Positions 1-8,752 of a stretch of DNA of 64,000 nt are shown piece after piece. The notes beneath the pieces are model-generated. The model did no database searches, was not told the DNA's origin, and saw only the letters and a program-made list of their open reading frames with translations. The stretch covers positions 83,531-147,530 of the forward strand of contig VXPF01000117.1 in assembly GCA_009839725.1 (NCBI GenBank). Direction: 5' to 3'. The first letter of the stretch is position 1. The number at the start of each line of letters is the position of its first letter. A program made the position numbers and the translations under genes. Source of the DNA: Dehalococcoidia bacterium. GTDB lineage: Bacteria; Chloroflexota; Dehalococcoidia; Tepidiformales; Tepidiformaceae.

Positions 1-4
1 GCCG

Positions 5-1528
5 ATGCTTGCACGCGTGCAGTCGAGCGCGGTCGTTGGGCTCGACGGCGTCATGGTCGACGTCGAGGTCGACATTTCCCGTGCGCAGAACCCGACGACG
101 GCGATCGTCGGGCTGCCCGACGCGGCCGTACAGGAGTCGAAGGAGCGGGTGCGGGCAGCCATCCGCAATAGCGCGCTCACGTGGCCGTTCAACAGCCGCA
201 TCGTCGTGAATCTGGCGCCGGCCGACCTGCGCAAGGAGGGCCCCGCCTACGACCTGCCCATCGCAGCGGGAGTGATGGTCGCGAGCGGGCAGGTGGAAGC
301 CGACCTCGGCGACGCGGTGTTCGTGGGGGAGCTGGCGCTCGATGGGGAGGTGCGGAGCGTGCGGGGGGCACTGCCGATGGTGGCGGTGGCGCGGGACCGG
401 GGCGCGCGGCGAGCGTTCGTGCCGGCCCCGAACGCGCCCGAGGCAGCACTGGTGGACGGGCTCGAGGTGTATCCCGTGGAGTCGCTCACGCAGCTGGCGG
501 CGCACCTGCTGGGGAAGGCGCCGATCGCCCCGTACTCGCCGGACGACATAGACGAGGACGCGGAGTCACTGGGCCCGGACCTGGCCGACGTCATCGGGCA
601 AGAGCACGCGAAGCGGGCGCTGGCGATGGCCGCGGCGGGCGGTCACAACCTGCTGATGCGGGGTCCGCCCGGCAGCGGAAAGACGCTGCTGGCGCGGGCC
701 ATCCCCTCGATCCTGCCGCCGATGACGAACGACGAGGCGCTGGAGGTGACGCGCATCTACAGCGTCGCGGGCCTCCTGCCGGCAGGCGCGGGGCTCGTGC
801 GCGAGCGGCCGTTCCGGGCGCCCCACCACACGATCTCGCACGCGGGACTGGTGGGGGGAGGGTCCGTGCCGCGACCGGGAGAGATCACCCTGAGCCACCA
901 CGGCGTGCTCTTCCTCGATGAGCTTCCCGAGTTCGGGACGCAGGTGCTGGAGGTGCTGCGCCAGCCTCTGGAGGACCGCATCGTGACCATCAGCCGGGCG
1001 CGGCAATCGGCCACGTTCCCGGCGAGCTTCGCGCTGGTGGCGGCGCAGAACCCCTGTCCCTGCGGCTACCTCGGCGACCCCGTGCGGGAGTGCCGCTGTC
1101 CGGCGAACGCGGCGGCCCGCTACCAGCGGCGCGTCTCGGGGCCGGTGCTGGACCGGATCGACATCTTCATCGACGTGCCCCGCGTCGACTACGAGAAGCT
1201 GGCGGCGGGGGCGAAGGGGGAGGCGTCGTCGGTGGTGGCGGCGCGGGTGCGGGAGGTGCGGGCGATCCAGCGGGAGCGCTTCGCGGGGACGGCCACGCGC
1301 CTGAACGCGGAGATGGGGCCGACGGAGGTGCGGGAGCACGCCCAGTGGAAGCTGGACGAGCAGGCGCAACGCATCCTGAGCCAGGCGACGGCGCAGATGG
1401 CGCTCTCGGCACGGGCGTTCCACCGCGTGCTCAAGGTCGCGCGCACGGTGGCGGACTTCGACGGCAGCGATGTGATCGGGAGCGCGCACGTGGCGGAGGC
1501 GTTGCAGTACCGGGAGCGGGCGGAGTAG
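5..1528 (+). CDS. comM: YifB/ComM-family AAA+ magnesium-chelatase-like protein
   Basis: The 507-residue product matches the full usual length of the YifB/ComM family, AAA+ ATPases related to magnesium chelatase subunit I. In naturally competent bacteria ComM is a branch-migration helicase that helps integrate transformed DNA. The N-terminal ~170 residues form the Lon-protease-like domain. Walker A GPPGSGKT lies at residues 220-227, Walker B LFLDELPEF near residue 305, followed by a Cys-rich NPCPCGYLGD stretch and the Mg-chelatase C-terminal domain. The ATG at base 5 gives the classic family N-terminus (MLARVQSSAVVGLDG), so the gene appears complete although it begins at the window edge; its promoter is outside. 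Whether this organism is competent cannot be judged here. Confidence 0.93.
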   Translation: MLARVQSSAVVGLDGVMVDVEVDISRAQNPTTAIVGLPDAAVQESKERVRAAIRNSALTWPFNSRIVVNLAPADLRKEGPAYDLPIAAGVMVASGQVEADLGDAVFVGELALDGEVRSVRGALPMVAVARDRGARRAFVPAPNAPEAALVDGLEVYPVESLTQLAAHLLGKAPIAPYSPDDIDEDAESLGPDLADVIGQEHAKRALAMAAAGGHNLLMRGPPGSGKTLLARAIPSILPPMTNDEALEVTRIYSVAGLLPAGAGLVRERPFRAPHHTISHAGLVGGGSVPRPGEITLSHHGVLFLDELPEFGTQVLEVLRQPLEDRIVTISRARQSATFPASFALVAAQNPCPCGYLGDPVRECRCPANAAARYQRRVSGPVLDRIDIFIDVPRVDYEKLAAGAKGEASSVVAARVREVRAIQRERFAGTATRLNAEMGPTEVREHAQWKLDEQAQRILSQATAQMALSARAFHRVLKVARTVADFDGSDVIGSAHVAEALQYRERAE

Positions 1529-1540
1529 GCAAACACGGTT

Positions 1541-1607
1541 AGAACATACGTGTTGACAGGCGAACGGACGTTCGCTATGGTGTTCGGACCCTGCGAACGG
1601 ATGTGCT
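1541..1607 (+). promoter_or_regulatory. SOS-type promoter with LexA box
   Basis: TTGACA (1553-1558) and TATGGT (1576-1581) are 17 bases apart, a near-consensus housekeeping promoter. The spacer holds the perfect inverted repeat CGAACGGACGTTCG (1561-1574), which fits the Bacillus-type LexA/DinR consensus CGAACRNRYGTTYC at 13 of 14 positions. Weaker matches lie at 1541-1554 (11 of 14) and 1594-1607 (12 of 14, reaching the start codon). A repressor on the central box would block RNA polymerase. The Gram-positive-type box is known for Dehalococcoides LexA, which fits the suggested lineage. Confidence 0.8.
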
Positions 1608-1611
1608 AGCC

Positions 1612-1869
1612 ATGGTGAACACCATCCCCACCATCATCGTCGAAGTTCTCCTCGCCGGATCTGCGGTCGCGCTTCTTGGAGCGACCATTCGCTCCATGCT
1701 TCCGCGGCGGGGAGCGCGGCGCCGGGGTGGGTTGCGCGTGCTGGACGTCCCGCGAGTGGCCCTGTGGCAACCGCGGCGGCGGTCCGTTCGAGGAGAGTTG
1801 CGTCCGGCCCTGGGCCGCGTGGAACCCCTCGCCACGCGGCGCCAGGAGCTGGCGCGGCGCGCTTCGTAG
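1612..1869 (+). CDS. Small single-pass membrane protein, predicted SOS-induced
   Basis: An 85-residue product with one hydrophobic helix at about residues 5-25 (IPTIIVEVLLAGSAVALLGA) followed by a very Arg-rich tail of ~55 residues. Positive charge after the helix predicts N-out, C-in topology. I do not recognise a family. ATG 1612 is preferred, ~24 bases after the predicted transcription start; an in-frame GTG at 1603 is possible. There is no strong ribosome binding site. The gene does not overlap rel, which ends tail-to-tail 4 bases away. The upstream LexA box suggests DNA-damage induction. Small SOS-induced membrane proteins in other bacteria (YneA, SidA, DivS, ChiZ types) inhibit cell division, but that role here is inference from layout only. 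Confidence 0.6.
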   Translation: MVNTIPTIIVEVLLAGSAVALLGATIRSMLPRRGARRRGGLRVLDVPRVALWQPRRRSVRGELRPALGRVEPLATRRQELARRAS

Positions 1870-1873
1870 CAGC

Positions 1874-4069
1874 CTAGTTGGTCTTGCGCGCGCAGCTGCG
1901 CACGCCGCGAATCGTCTCGATTCGGGTGAGCAGCCTCGATATCTGTGACAACCCGCTTGTTTCCAGCGTGGCGAGGACGGAAACGGTTCCGTTGCCGTTC
2001 TTGGTCGTGTTGACGTTGACCATGTTGACGTCTTCCGCCGCCACCAGCGTGCTGATATCGCGAAGAAGCCCGACGCGGTCCCAGGCGTCGATGTGGACGG
2101 TGGCCGGGTAGCGCTGCTCGTCAGTGCGGCCCCAGTCGAGATCGATGAGGCGGTCGGGCTCGCGCTCGTGCAGGACGTTGTGGCAATCGGCGCGGTGGAC
2201 GGTGACGCCACGGCTGCGCGTGACGTAGCCGCGCACGCTGTCTCCGGGCACGGGATTGCAGCAGCGCGCGAGGGTTGTCTCCAGGCCTCCGGCGGCGAGG
2301 CCGCGCAGGCCCGGGCCGCTGCCCGGGCTGGAGGGACGGCCCAGGGGAATCTCGTCGAGGTCGTCGGGTTCGTGGTGCTGCTGGAGGAGGGCGCTCGCCT
2401 TGTGCGTGACCGATTCGACGCTGACATCGCCGTAGCCGATGTTGGCGAGCAGGTCGTTCCAGGTCTTTCCGGGGAAGAGGGCAACGAGCTCGTCCTGGTG
2501 GTCGGCGATGTCGAAGCCGAGGCGGCGCAGCTCGCGCTCCAGCATGTCGCGCCCGCGATCGATGCTCTCCGCCTTGCGCTGCTTGCGGAACCATTGCCGC
2601 ACCTTCTGGCGGCCGGTGGTGGTCTGCAGGTAGCCGAGGCTCTCGCTGAGCCAGTCGCGCGAGGGGCCGCTGCGGGAGCGGCTGCGCATGATCTCGACGA
2701 CGTCGCCGTTCTGCAGGGTTGAGTTGAGCGCCGCCATCTTGCCGTTGACCTTGGCGCCGATGGTCTGGTGGCCGAGGTCGGTGTGGATGCGGTAGGCGAA
2801 GTCGAGGGGGGTGGCGCCGGCGGGGAGGTCGAGCACATCGCCCCGGGGCGAGAGCACGAACACCTGGTCGTCGAACACGTCGGTCTTGACGCTCTCGACG
2901 AACTCCTCGGCGCCCGAAAGTTCGCGCTGCCACTCAAGCAGCTGGCGCAGCCAGGCGATGCGCTCCTCATCCTGGGAAGAGCGGTCGGTGGACCCCTTGT
3001 AGCGCCAGTGGGCGGCGACGCCGTACTCGGCCACGCGGTGCATCTCGTAGGTGCGGATCTGCACTTCGAGGGGGCGGTTTCCCGGGCCGATGACGGTCGT
3101 GTGCAGGGACTGGTACATGCTCGCCTTGGGGCTGGCGATGTAGTCATCGAACTGCCCCGGGAGGGGACGCCAGGTGGAGTGGACCACGCCGAGGGCGGCG
3201 TAGCAGTCGGAGACGTCCTTCACGAGGATGCGGAGGGCGAGGAGGTCGTAAATCTGATCGAAAGACTTGGCCTCGCGGCCGTAGCGATTCGCCTTCTGGA
3301 AGATGGAGTAGATGTGCTTGGCGCGGCCGGTCACCTCGGCCTCGATGCGGGCGTCGTCGAGCTGGGTTCGCAGCCCCGCGGCGACGTCCTCGATGTAGCG
3401 TTCGCGGGCAAGCCGGGTCGCGTCGAGGCGGGCGGCAATCTCCTGGTAGCGCTCCGGCTCGAGGTAACGGAAGGCGAGATCCTCCAGCTCCCACTTGATC
3501 TGCCAGATCCCGAGGCGGGTCGCGAGTGGGGCGAAGATCTCCATGGTCTCGCGGGCGATGCGGTGCTGCTTCTCATCGGAGAGCGCATAGAGCGTGCGCA
3601 TGTTGTGGAGGCGATCGCAGAGCTTGATGAGGACGACGCGCACGTCGGCGGCCATAGCGAGCAGCATCTTGCGGAGGTTCTGGGCCTGGACCCCGCCGCC
3701 CTCCTCCTCCGTCACGCGCAGGGGGAGGCTATCGAGCTTGGTCAGCCCCTCGACGAGCTGGGCGGCGTCGTCGCCGAAGCGGTCGGCGATCTCCTCGTTG
3801 GGCACGCCGCAGTCCTCCTGCACGTCGTGCAGGAGGGCGGCGATGAGGGAAGGCTGGTCGAGCTCGAGCCCGGCGACGAGCTTGGTCACTTCCAGGGGAT
3901 GGGTGATGTAGGGGTCGCCGGTGCGGCGCATCTGGCCCTGGTGGCTCTTCTCGGCGAAGGCGTAGGCCTCGGCGATACGCTCGACTCGCTCGGATGGGAG
4001 GTAGCTCCCGACGGTGTCGAGGAGGTCCGTGACGGCGGTGGTTTCCGGAGAGCTCTCCAGGACGCTCAC
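1874..4069 (-). CDS. rel: Bifunctional (p)ppGpp synthetase/hydrolase (Rel/SpoT family)
   Basis: The 731-residue protein makes and degrades the stringent-response alarmone (p)ppGpp. The N-terminal HD hydrolase domain has an intact HDVQED motif (around residues 81-86). The synthetase domain carries GRAKHIYSIFQK near residue 250 and the YDLLALRI strand. A TGS domain follows (about 385-445), and a C-terminal ACT domain ends the protein. Both catalytic domains look intact, so this is probably the only long RSH enzyme. The start is GTG at 4069. It is divergent from hisS, with about 65 bases between; an extended -10 (TGCTAAGAT on the minus strand) lies in that gap. It converges on the small membrane gene downstream. 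Confidence 0.96.
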   Translation of the reverse strand: MSVLESSPETTAVTDLLDTVGSYLPSERVERIAEAYAFAEKSHQGQMRRTGDPYITHPLEVTKLVAGLELDQPSLIAALLHDVQEDCGVPNEEIADRFGDDAAQLVEGLTKLDSLPLRVTEEEGGGVQAQNLRKMLLAMAADVRVVLIKLCDRLHNMRTLYALSDEKQHRIARETMEIFAPLATRLGIWQIKWELEDLAFRYLEPERYQEIAARLDATRLARERYIEDVAAGLRTQLDDARIEAEVTGRAKHIYSIFQKANRYGREAKSFDQIYDLLALRILVKDVSDCYAALGVVHSTWRPLPGQFDDYIASPKASMYQSLHTTVIGPGNRPLEVQIRTYEMHRVAEYGVAAHWRYKGSTDRSSQDEERIAWLRQLLEWQRELSGAEEFVESVKTDVFDDQVFVLSPRGDVLDLPAGATPLDFAYRIHTDLGHQTIGAKVNGKMAALNSTLQNGDVVEIMRSRSRSGPSRDWLSESLGYLQTTTGRQKVRQWFRKQRKAESIDRGRDMLERELRRLGFDIADHQDELVALFPGKTWNDLLANIGYGDVSVESVTHKASALLQQHHEPDDLDEIPLGRPSSPGSGPGLRGLAAGGLETTLARCCNPVPGDSVRGYVTRSRGVTVHRADCHNVLHEREPDRLIDLDWGRTDEQRYPATVHIDAWDRVGLLRDISTLVAAEDVNMVNVNTTKNGNGTVSVLATLETSGLSQISRLLTRIETIRGVRSCARKTN

Positions 4070-4138
4070 ACGCTTTCTCGTTGGGCCTTTTCTGCCAGTA
4101 TCTTAGCAGGCAACCCCACTACACCTGACGGGATGGGC

Positions 4139-5413
4139 ATGAGCGGACGGTACCAGACGCCGCGGGGGACGGAGGACATCCTCCCCGAAGAGCAGCCGTA
4201 CTGGCGCGCGATTCGCGACGCCGCCGAGGACGTGACGCGGCTGTTCGGCTACGAGCGGCTCGATACGCCGACCTTCGAGGACGCCGCCCTCTTCGAGAAG
4301 GGGACGGGCGACACGACGGACATCGTCGAGAAGGAGATGTACGGCTTCGAGGACCAGGGGGGCGAGTCGCTCTCGCTCATCCCGGAGGCGACGCCGGCTA
4401 TCTGCCGGGCCTACCTCGAGCACGGGCTCGCCAGCCGTCCGCAACCGGTGCGGCTCTTCACGATCGCGCGCATGTTCCGCTACAACCGCCCGCAGCTCGG
4501 GCGGCTGCGCCAGTTCAACCAGTTCGACTGCGAGGTGCTGGGCTCGGACACGGCGTTGGTCGACGCCGAGCTGATCGAGCTGCACTGGCGCTTCTACGAG
4601 CGGCTCGGACTGCGCGACCTGGAGATCCGGCTGGGGAGCATCGACGACCCGGAGCCGCGCCGCGCCTATCTCGACCGGCTGCGCGCGTACTACCTGCCCC
4701 TCCGGGACCAGCTCTCGGAAGACAGCCAGCGCCGGCTCGAGCGCAACCCCCTGCGCCTGCTCGACAGCAACGACCCGGGCGACCAGGCGCTGCGCGAGGG
4801 CGCGCCGACGATGATCGACGCGCTGAGCGCGGAGGCGAGGGAGCACTTCGAGGGCGTGAAGGACGCACTCACGGCGGCGGGCGTGCCCTTCGTGGTCGAC
4901 CCGCTGCTGGTGCGGGGGCTCGACTACTACAACCGCACGGTCTGGGAGATCGTGCCGAAGGGCGACGGGCGCCAGCAGAGCTCGATCGGCGCAGGCGGGC
5001 GGTACGACGGCCTGATCGAGACGATCGGGGGCAAGCCCACGCCGGCGAGCGGCTTCGCCACCGGCCTCGAGCGGGTGATCATCGAGATGAAGCGGCAGGA
5101 GCTGACCCTGGCCGAGGCCGGGGCGCCCGACGTGTTCATCGTGCACGCCGGCGAGGAGGGGGCGCGGGGGGCGGTGCGCGCGGGCGCGGACCTGCGCGCC
5201 GCGGGCTTCGTGACGCTGCTGGGGGAGTCGGGGCGCTCGTTCCGGGCGCAGCTGCGCCGCGCGAACGGGAGCGGTGCGCGGTTCGCGGTCATCATCGGGG
5301 AGGACGAGGCGGCGCGGGGCGTGGCCGCGCTGAAGGACCTGCGCGAAGAGGGGGAGCAGGAGGACGTTCCCCTCGGCGAAGTCGCCGCCCGGCTCGGCCG
5401 GGAGCTGCGCTAG
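4139..5413 (+). CDS. hisS: Histidyl-tRNA synthetase
   Basis: A class II synthetase of 424 residues that charges tRNA-His. The opening [13 protein letters not shown] is the typical HisRS N-terminus. Motif 2 ([19 protein letters not shown]) begins near residue 108, the histidine-binding [14 protein letters not shown] segment is present, and [10 protein letters not shown] marks the histidine A loop region. The C-terminal anticodon-binding domain is complete. An in-frame ATG two codons earlier (4133) is an equally possible start. Divergent from rel; the pairing of a synthetase and the stringent-response enzyme on opposite strands may be coincidental. Confidence 0.95.
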   Translation: MSGRYQTPRGTEDILPEEQPYWRAIRDAAEDVTRLFGYERLDTPTFEDAALFEKGTGDTTDIVEKEMYGFEDQGGESLSLIPEATPAICRAYLEHGLASRPQPVRLFTIARMFRYNRPQLGRLRQFNQFDCEVLGSDTALVDAELIELHWRFYERLGLRDLEIRLGSIDDPEPRRAYLDRLRAYYLPLRDQLSEDSQRRLERNPLRLLDSNDPGDQALREGAPTMIDALSAEAREHFEGVKDALTAAGVPFVVDPLLVRGLDYYNRTVWEIVPKGDGRQQSSIGAGGRYDGLIETIGGKPTPASGFATGLERVIIEMKRQELTLAEAGAPDVFIVHAGEEGARGAVRAGADLRAAGFVTLLGESGRSFRAQLRRANGSGARFAVIIGEDEAARGVAALKDLREEGEQEDVPLGEVAARLGRELR

Positions 5414-5450
5414 CCGAGCGCGAAGGGCGTGCCGCCCGCAGAATAGACCC

Positions 5451-6527
5451 ATGGACGAGGCCGTTCGCCAGAGGCTCAGCGAGATCCGGGTCCGATTCGA
5501 CGCGATCACGGAGGAGATGGGGCAACCCGAGGTTGCCGCCGACTACGACCAGGTCGCGAAGCTTGCGCGCGAGCGCTCCGAGATCGCACCGATAGTCGAG
5601 CTGCTGACCGCGTACACCGAGGCTGAATCGGCCCGTGCGGACGCGCAGGAGCTGCTGGACGAGGGCGACGAGGAGATGCGCGAGCTGGCGGAGGCGGAGC
5701 TCGCCGGGGCCGACGAGAAGCTGGAGCAGCTCGACGGGGAGATCCTGCGGGCGCTCCTGCCGAAGGACGAGCGCGACAGCCGCAACGTGATCATGGAGAT
5801 CCGGGCGGGGACGGGCGGCGAGGAGGCGGCCCTGTTCGCGCAGGAGCTGTACCGCGCCTACTACCGCTACGCCGAGCGGCGCGGCTGGCGCACGCAGGTG
5901 CTGAACGTCTCGGAGACGGGCCTCGGCGGGTACAAGGAGGTCATCTTCAGCGTGACCGGCGAGGGCGCCTTCTCGAGGCTGAAGTACGAGAGCGGCGTTC
6001 ACCGCGTCCAGCGCGTACCCGAGACGGAGGCGCAGGGCCGGATTCACACCTCCACGGCCACGGCGGCGGTCCTGCCCGAGGCGGAAGAGGTGGACGTGGA
6101 CGTCCAGGAGAAGGACCTGCGGGTCGACATCTTCCACGCCTCGGGGGCGGGCGGCCAGAACGTGAACAAGGTCGCGACGGCCGTGCGCTTGACCCACCTC
6201 CCCACGGGGCAGGTGGTGGTGTGCCAGGACGAGCGCTCGCAGCTCAAGAACCGGGCGAAGGCGATGACGGTCCTGCGCTCGCGGCTGCTGGCGATGGAGC
6301 AGGAAAAGCAGGAGGCGGAGCTGGCGGCCGATCGCCGCACGCAGGTGGGGAGCGGCGACCGCAGCGAGAAGATCAGGACCTACAACTTCCCGCAGGACCG
6401 AATCACGGACCACCGCATCGGGCTGACCGTGCACAACATCCCCGACCGGCTGGACGGCAACATCGACGACATCATCGATGCCGTGGCGGCGGCGGAAGAG
6501 GCTGCGAAGCTGCAGGCGACGGCGTGA
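5451..6527 (+). CDS. prfA: Peptide chain release factor 1
   Basis: The 358-residue protein reads UAA and UAG stop codons and releases the nascent peptide. The universally conserved GGQ (in [19 protein letters not shown]) sits near residue 235. The following gene encodes its methyltransferase PrmC, which modifies the Gln of GGQ; the two overlap by 4 bases (GTGA), implying translational coupling. ATG 5451 has no clear ribosome binding site. A CAGAAT hexamer ends 6 bases before it, close to the leaderless pattern seen elsewhere in this window. Confidence 0.96.
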   Translation: MDEAVRQRLSEIRVRFDAITEEMGQPEVAADYDQVAKLARERSEIAPIVELLTAYTEAESARADAQELLDEGDEEMRELAEAELAGADEKLEQLDGEILRALLPKDERDSRNVIMEIRAGTGGEEAALFAQELYRAYYRYAERRGWRTQVLNVSETGLGGYKEVIFSVTGEGAFSRLKYESGVHRVQRVPETEAQGRIHTSTATAAVLPEAEEVDVDVQEKDLRVDIFHASGAGGQNVNKVATAVRLTHLPTGQVVVCQDERSQLKNRAKAMTVLRSRLLAMEQEKQEAELAADRRTQVGSGDRSEKIRTYNFPQDRITDHRIGLTVHNIPDRLDGNIDDIIDAVAAAEEAAKLQATA

Positions 6528-7345
6528 AAGCCCGGGAGGCGGCGGCTCAGGTTCGCGCCGAGCTGGAAGCCGCCGGCATTCCCGATGCGGCCATGGAGGC
6601 GGAACTGCTCACGCGCCACGCGAGCGGACTCAGCCGGAGCGCGTTCTTCGCCGACGAGCCCGTGGCGGAGGGCGCCTGGGACGAGCTCCGGGCGCTCATG
6701 ACGCGAAGGCTCCGGCGCGAGCCAACCCCCTACCTGACGGGATTGCGGGAGTTTCACGGACTCGAGCTGGTGGTGGGGCCGGGCGCCCTTATCCCACGGC
6801 CGGAGACGGAGCTGCTGGTGGAGGTGGGGCTGCGCGAGCTCGAACGCGACCCGGCGGCGACCGTGCTCGACCTGGGCACGGGCTGCGGGGCCATCGCTAT
6901 CGCCGTAGCGAAAGCGGCGCCGGGGACGCGCGTGATCGCGGCCGATGTGAGCGCCGAAGCCCTGCGGGTCGCGGCCCTGAACGTGAAGCGGCACGGCGTG
7001 CCGGTCTCGCTCGTGCAGAGCGACCTGGCACGGGCCATCCGTCGGGCGGACATCATCCTGGCGAACCTGCCGTACGTGCCCGAGGGCATCATCGAGACGT
7101 TGCAGCCCGAGGTTCAGCACTACGAACCGCGCGTCGCGCTCAACGGCGGCGAGGACGGGCTCGACCTCGTGCGGGCGCTGCTCGCGGACTGCGAGTCGCG
7201 ATTGCGGCCGCGGCTGGTGGCCTTCGAAATCGGGATGGGGCAGGCCAGGCACGTGGTGGAGGCGGCGGAGGCGCTGGGGGCGGAAGCGGGCATCGAGCAC
7301 GACCTGGTGGGGTGGGAACGGGTGGTCACGGCACGGTGGGCGTGA
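6524..7345 (+). CDS. prmC: Release-factor glutamine N5-methyltransferase PrmC/HemK
   Basis: A 273-residue SAM-dependent enzyme that methylates the GGQ glutamine of release factors. An N-terminal helical substrate-binding domain is followed by a Rossmann fold with SAM motif [13 protein letters not shown]. The catalytic NPPY motif appears as NLPY near residues 181-184. GTG 6524 overlaps the prfA stop codon, and its own stop overlaps the next gene's GTG by 4 bases, so prfA-prmC-HAD is one tightly coupled operon. Confidence 0.93.
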   Translation: MKAREAAAQVRAELEAAGIPDAAMEAELLTRHASGLSRSAFFADEPVAEGAWDELRALMTRRLRREPTPYLTGLREFHGLELVVGPGALIPRPETELLVEVGLRELERDPAATVLDLGTGCGAIAIAVAKAAPGTRVIAADVSAEALRVAALNVKRHGVPVSLVQSDLARAIRRADIILANLPYVPEGIIETLQPEVQHYEPRVALNGGEDGLDLVRALLADCESRLRPRLVAFEIGMGQARHVVEAAEALGAEAGIEHDLVGWERVVTARWA

Positions 7346-8127
7346 AACTGATCGCCCTCGATATAGACGGCACGCTCCTGCCCTACGAGGGACCGTACAA
7401 GGGGGAGCTCTCGCCGCGCCTGCGGGCGGCGGTACGGGCGCTCGTGGAGCACGGCCACACGGTCATGCTGGCGAGCGGGCGGATGCGGGCAGGCGTCATG
7501 AGCATCGCCCGCGAGCTTGGTCTCGACACGCCCTTCGTCGCGCAGGAGGGCTGCCTGATCGCGGAGGCGAGTGGGAAGATCGTGCAGGAGATCAAGCTGG
7601 AGCGGCGGCTGGCGCTGGCCGTCTCCGACTACGCGCGCGAAGCGGGCTACGCCTACGAGTGGTTCAGCTCGGATCGCTATGCGGTGACGGAGCGGTCGCC
7701 GGCCACGGACTACTACTCGGAGCTGGGCGAGGTGACGCCGGAGTACCACCCACGGCCGGAGTCGCTGGGCTTCGAGCCGAGCGGGGTGGGGGTGCTGGGC
7801 GACCGGGACAGCTCGTCGGAGGTGCACAGGACCCTCGACGCGCTGCACGGGGACTCGCTCCACCTGCTCGACTTCCCCTTCGTGACGGTCGCGCTGGCGC
7901 CGGAGGCGACCAAGGGGAACGCCCTCTCGCTCATCGCCGGCGACCTCGGCGTCGCACGCAGCGAGACGGTCGCGATCGGGGACAGCGTGAACGATGTCTC
8001 CATGCTCGCGTGGGCGGGGCGGGGCCTCGCGACGGCGAAGGCCGATCCCCGTGCACAGGCAGCCGCCAACGAGTCCCTCCCGGACGAGGTGGACGCGGTG
8101 GCGCAGGCGCTCGAGGAGCTGCTCTAG
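7342..8127 (+). CDS. Cof-type HAD-superfamily phosphatase
   Basis: A 261-residue haloacid-dehalogenase-fold phosphatase of the Cof/IIB subfamily. Motif I LDIDGTLL (residues 5-12) supplies the nucleophile Asp and acid/base Asp. The large type-IIB cap occupies the middle, and motif IV GDSVNDVSML lies near the C-terminus. Such enzymes dephosphorylate sugar phosphates or nucleotides; the substrate cannot be read from the sequence. GTG 7342 overlaps the prmC stop by 4 bases. Confidence 0.88.
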   Translation: MKLIALDIDGTLLPYEGPYKGELSPRLRAAVRALVEHGHTVMLASGRMRAGVMSIARELGLDTPFVAQEGCLIAEASGKIVQEIKLERRLALAVSDYAREAGYAYEWFSSDRYAVTERSPATDYYSELGEVTPEYHPRPESLGFEPSGVGVLGDRDSSSEVHRTLDALHGDSLHLLDFPFVTVALAPEATKGNALSLIAGDLGVARSETVAIGDSVNDVSMLAWAGRGLATAKADPRAQAAANESLPDEVDAVAQALEELL

Positions 8128-8720
8128 CCCTCCGGGTCGATGCGGTGCCAGATACGGAGGAGGACGAGCGCGATCCCGAGGATGAGGATGGCCGCCAGCG
8201 TGACCGGCAGGACAACTCGCAGCCAGTCGATGGAGGCGCCCTCGGACTCGTCGACGGCAAGAACGGCGTACTGGCCGCTCACCTCGCGGATGCGTGAGAC
8301 GAGCTCGTCCTCGGGGAGGGACACGGGCGCGTCTCCACCGTTGGTCGCGATGCCGCCCTCGACCACGAAGAGGGCGGCGGGGACGGGCCACTGGAACGTG
8401 CGCCCATCCCGGCGGAGGCCGACGACGACGCGGGCGCCCTCGGACGGTTCTTCGGCGCGAGGGCACTCGGATGGGGCGGTCGAGAACCTGAGGTCCTGGG
8501 CGATGGCGGAGCCCTTCAGGTAGACCTCGGGCTGGACCGCCGGCGCCCCACCGAGCGCCACTACCTCGCCGACAACGATCACGTCCAGGTCCTCGATGGA
8601 CGCCCAGAGGTCATCCAGGTCGAAGTGGGGGCAGTCGTCGTGGGCGCGGGCCGTTTCGGCTTGCGCCGTCGCGAGCCCGACAAGAGCTGTCGCCAGCGCG
8701 AAGAGCGCCGCGAAGACCAC
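8124..8720 (-). CDS. Exported protein with C-terminal membrane anchor, unknown function
   Basis: From GTG 8720 the 198-residue product starts with a hydrophobic signal-like stretch (VVFAALFALATALVGLATAQA). A predicted extracellular domain of ~125 residues follows, and a C-terminal transmembrane helix (VVLPVTLAAILILGIALVLL) ends in a short basic tail. The segment DVIVVGEVVALGG, a later VYLKGS, and one Cys on either side weakly resemble the OB-fold netrin/TIMP-like domain of many secreted bacterial proteins. No catalytic motif is visible. It lies 32 bases after guaB3 on the same strand and converges on the HAD gene, overlapping it by 4 bases. The exact start is uncertain because no strong ribosome binding site is seen. 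Confidence 0.6.
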   Translation of the reverse strand: MVFAALFALATALVGLATAQAETARAHDDCPHFDLDDLWASIEDLDVIVVGEVVALGGAPAVQPEVYLKGSAIAQDLRFSTAPSECPRAEEPSEGARVVVGLRRDGRTFQWPVPAALFVVEGGIATNGGDAPVSLPEDELVSRIREVSGQYAVLAVDESEGASIDWLRVVLPVTLAAILILGIALVLLRIWHRIDPEG

Positions 8721-8752
8721 CCGGGGAGCGCCGGTCGTTTCCGTCGGACGGC

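Noticed and set aside
4103-5509. Long open frame on the minus strand opposite hisS (and similar long antisense frames opposite other genes)
   Set aside because: High GC makes antisense frames stay open by chance; the product is Arg/Leu/Pro/His-rich with no domain, while the plus strand encodes a clear histidyl-tRNA synthetase.
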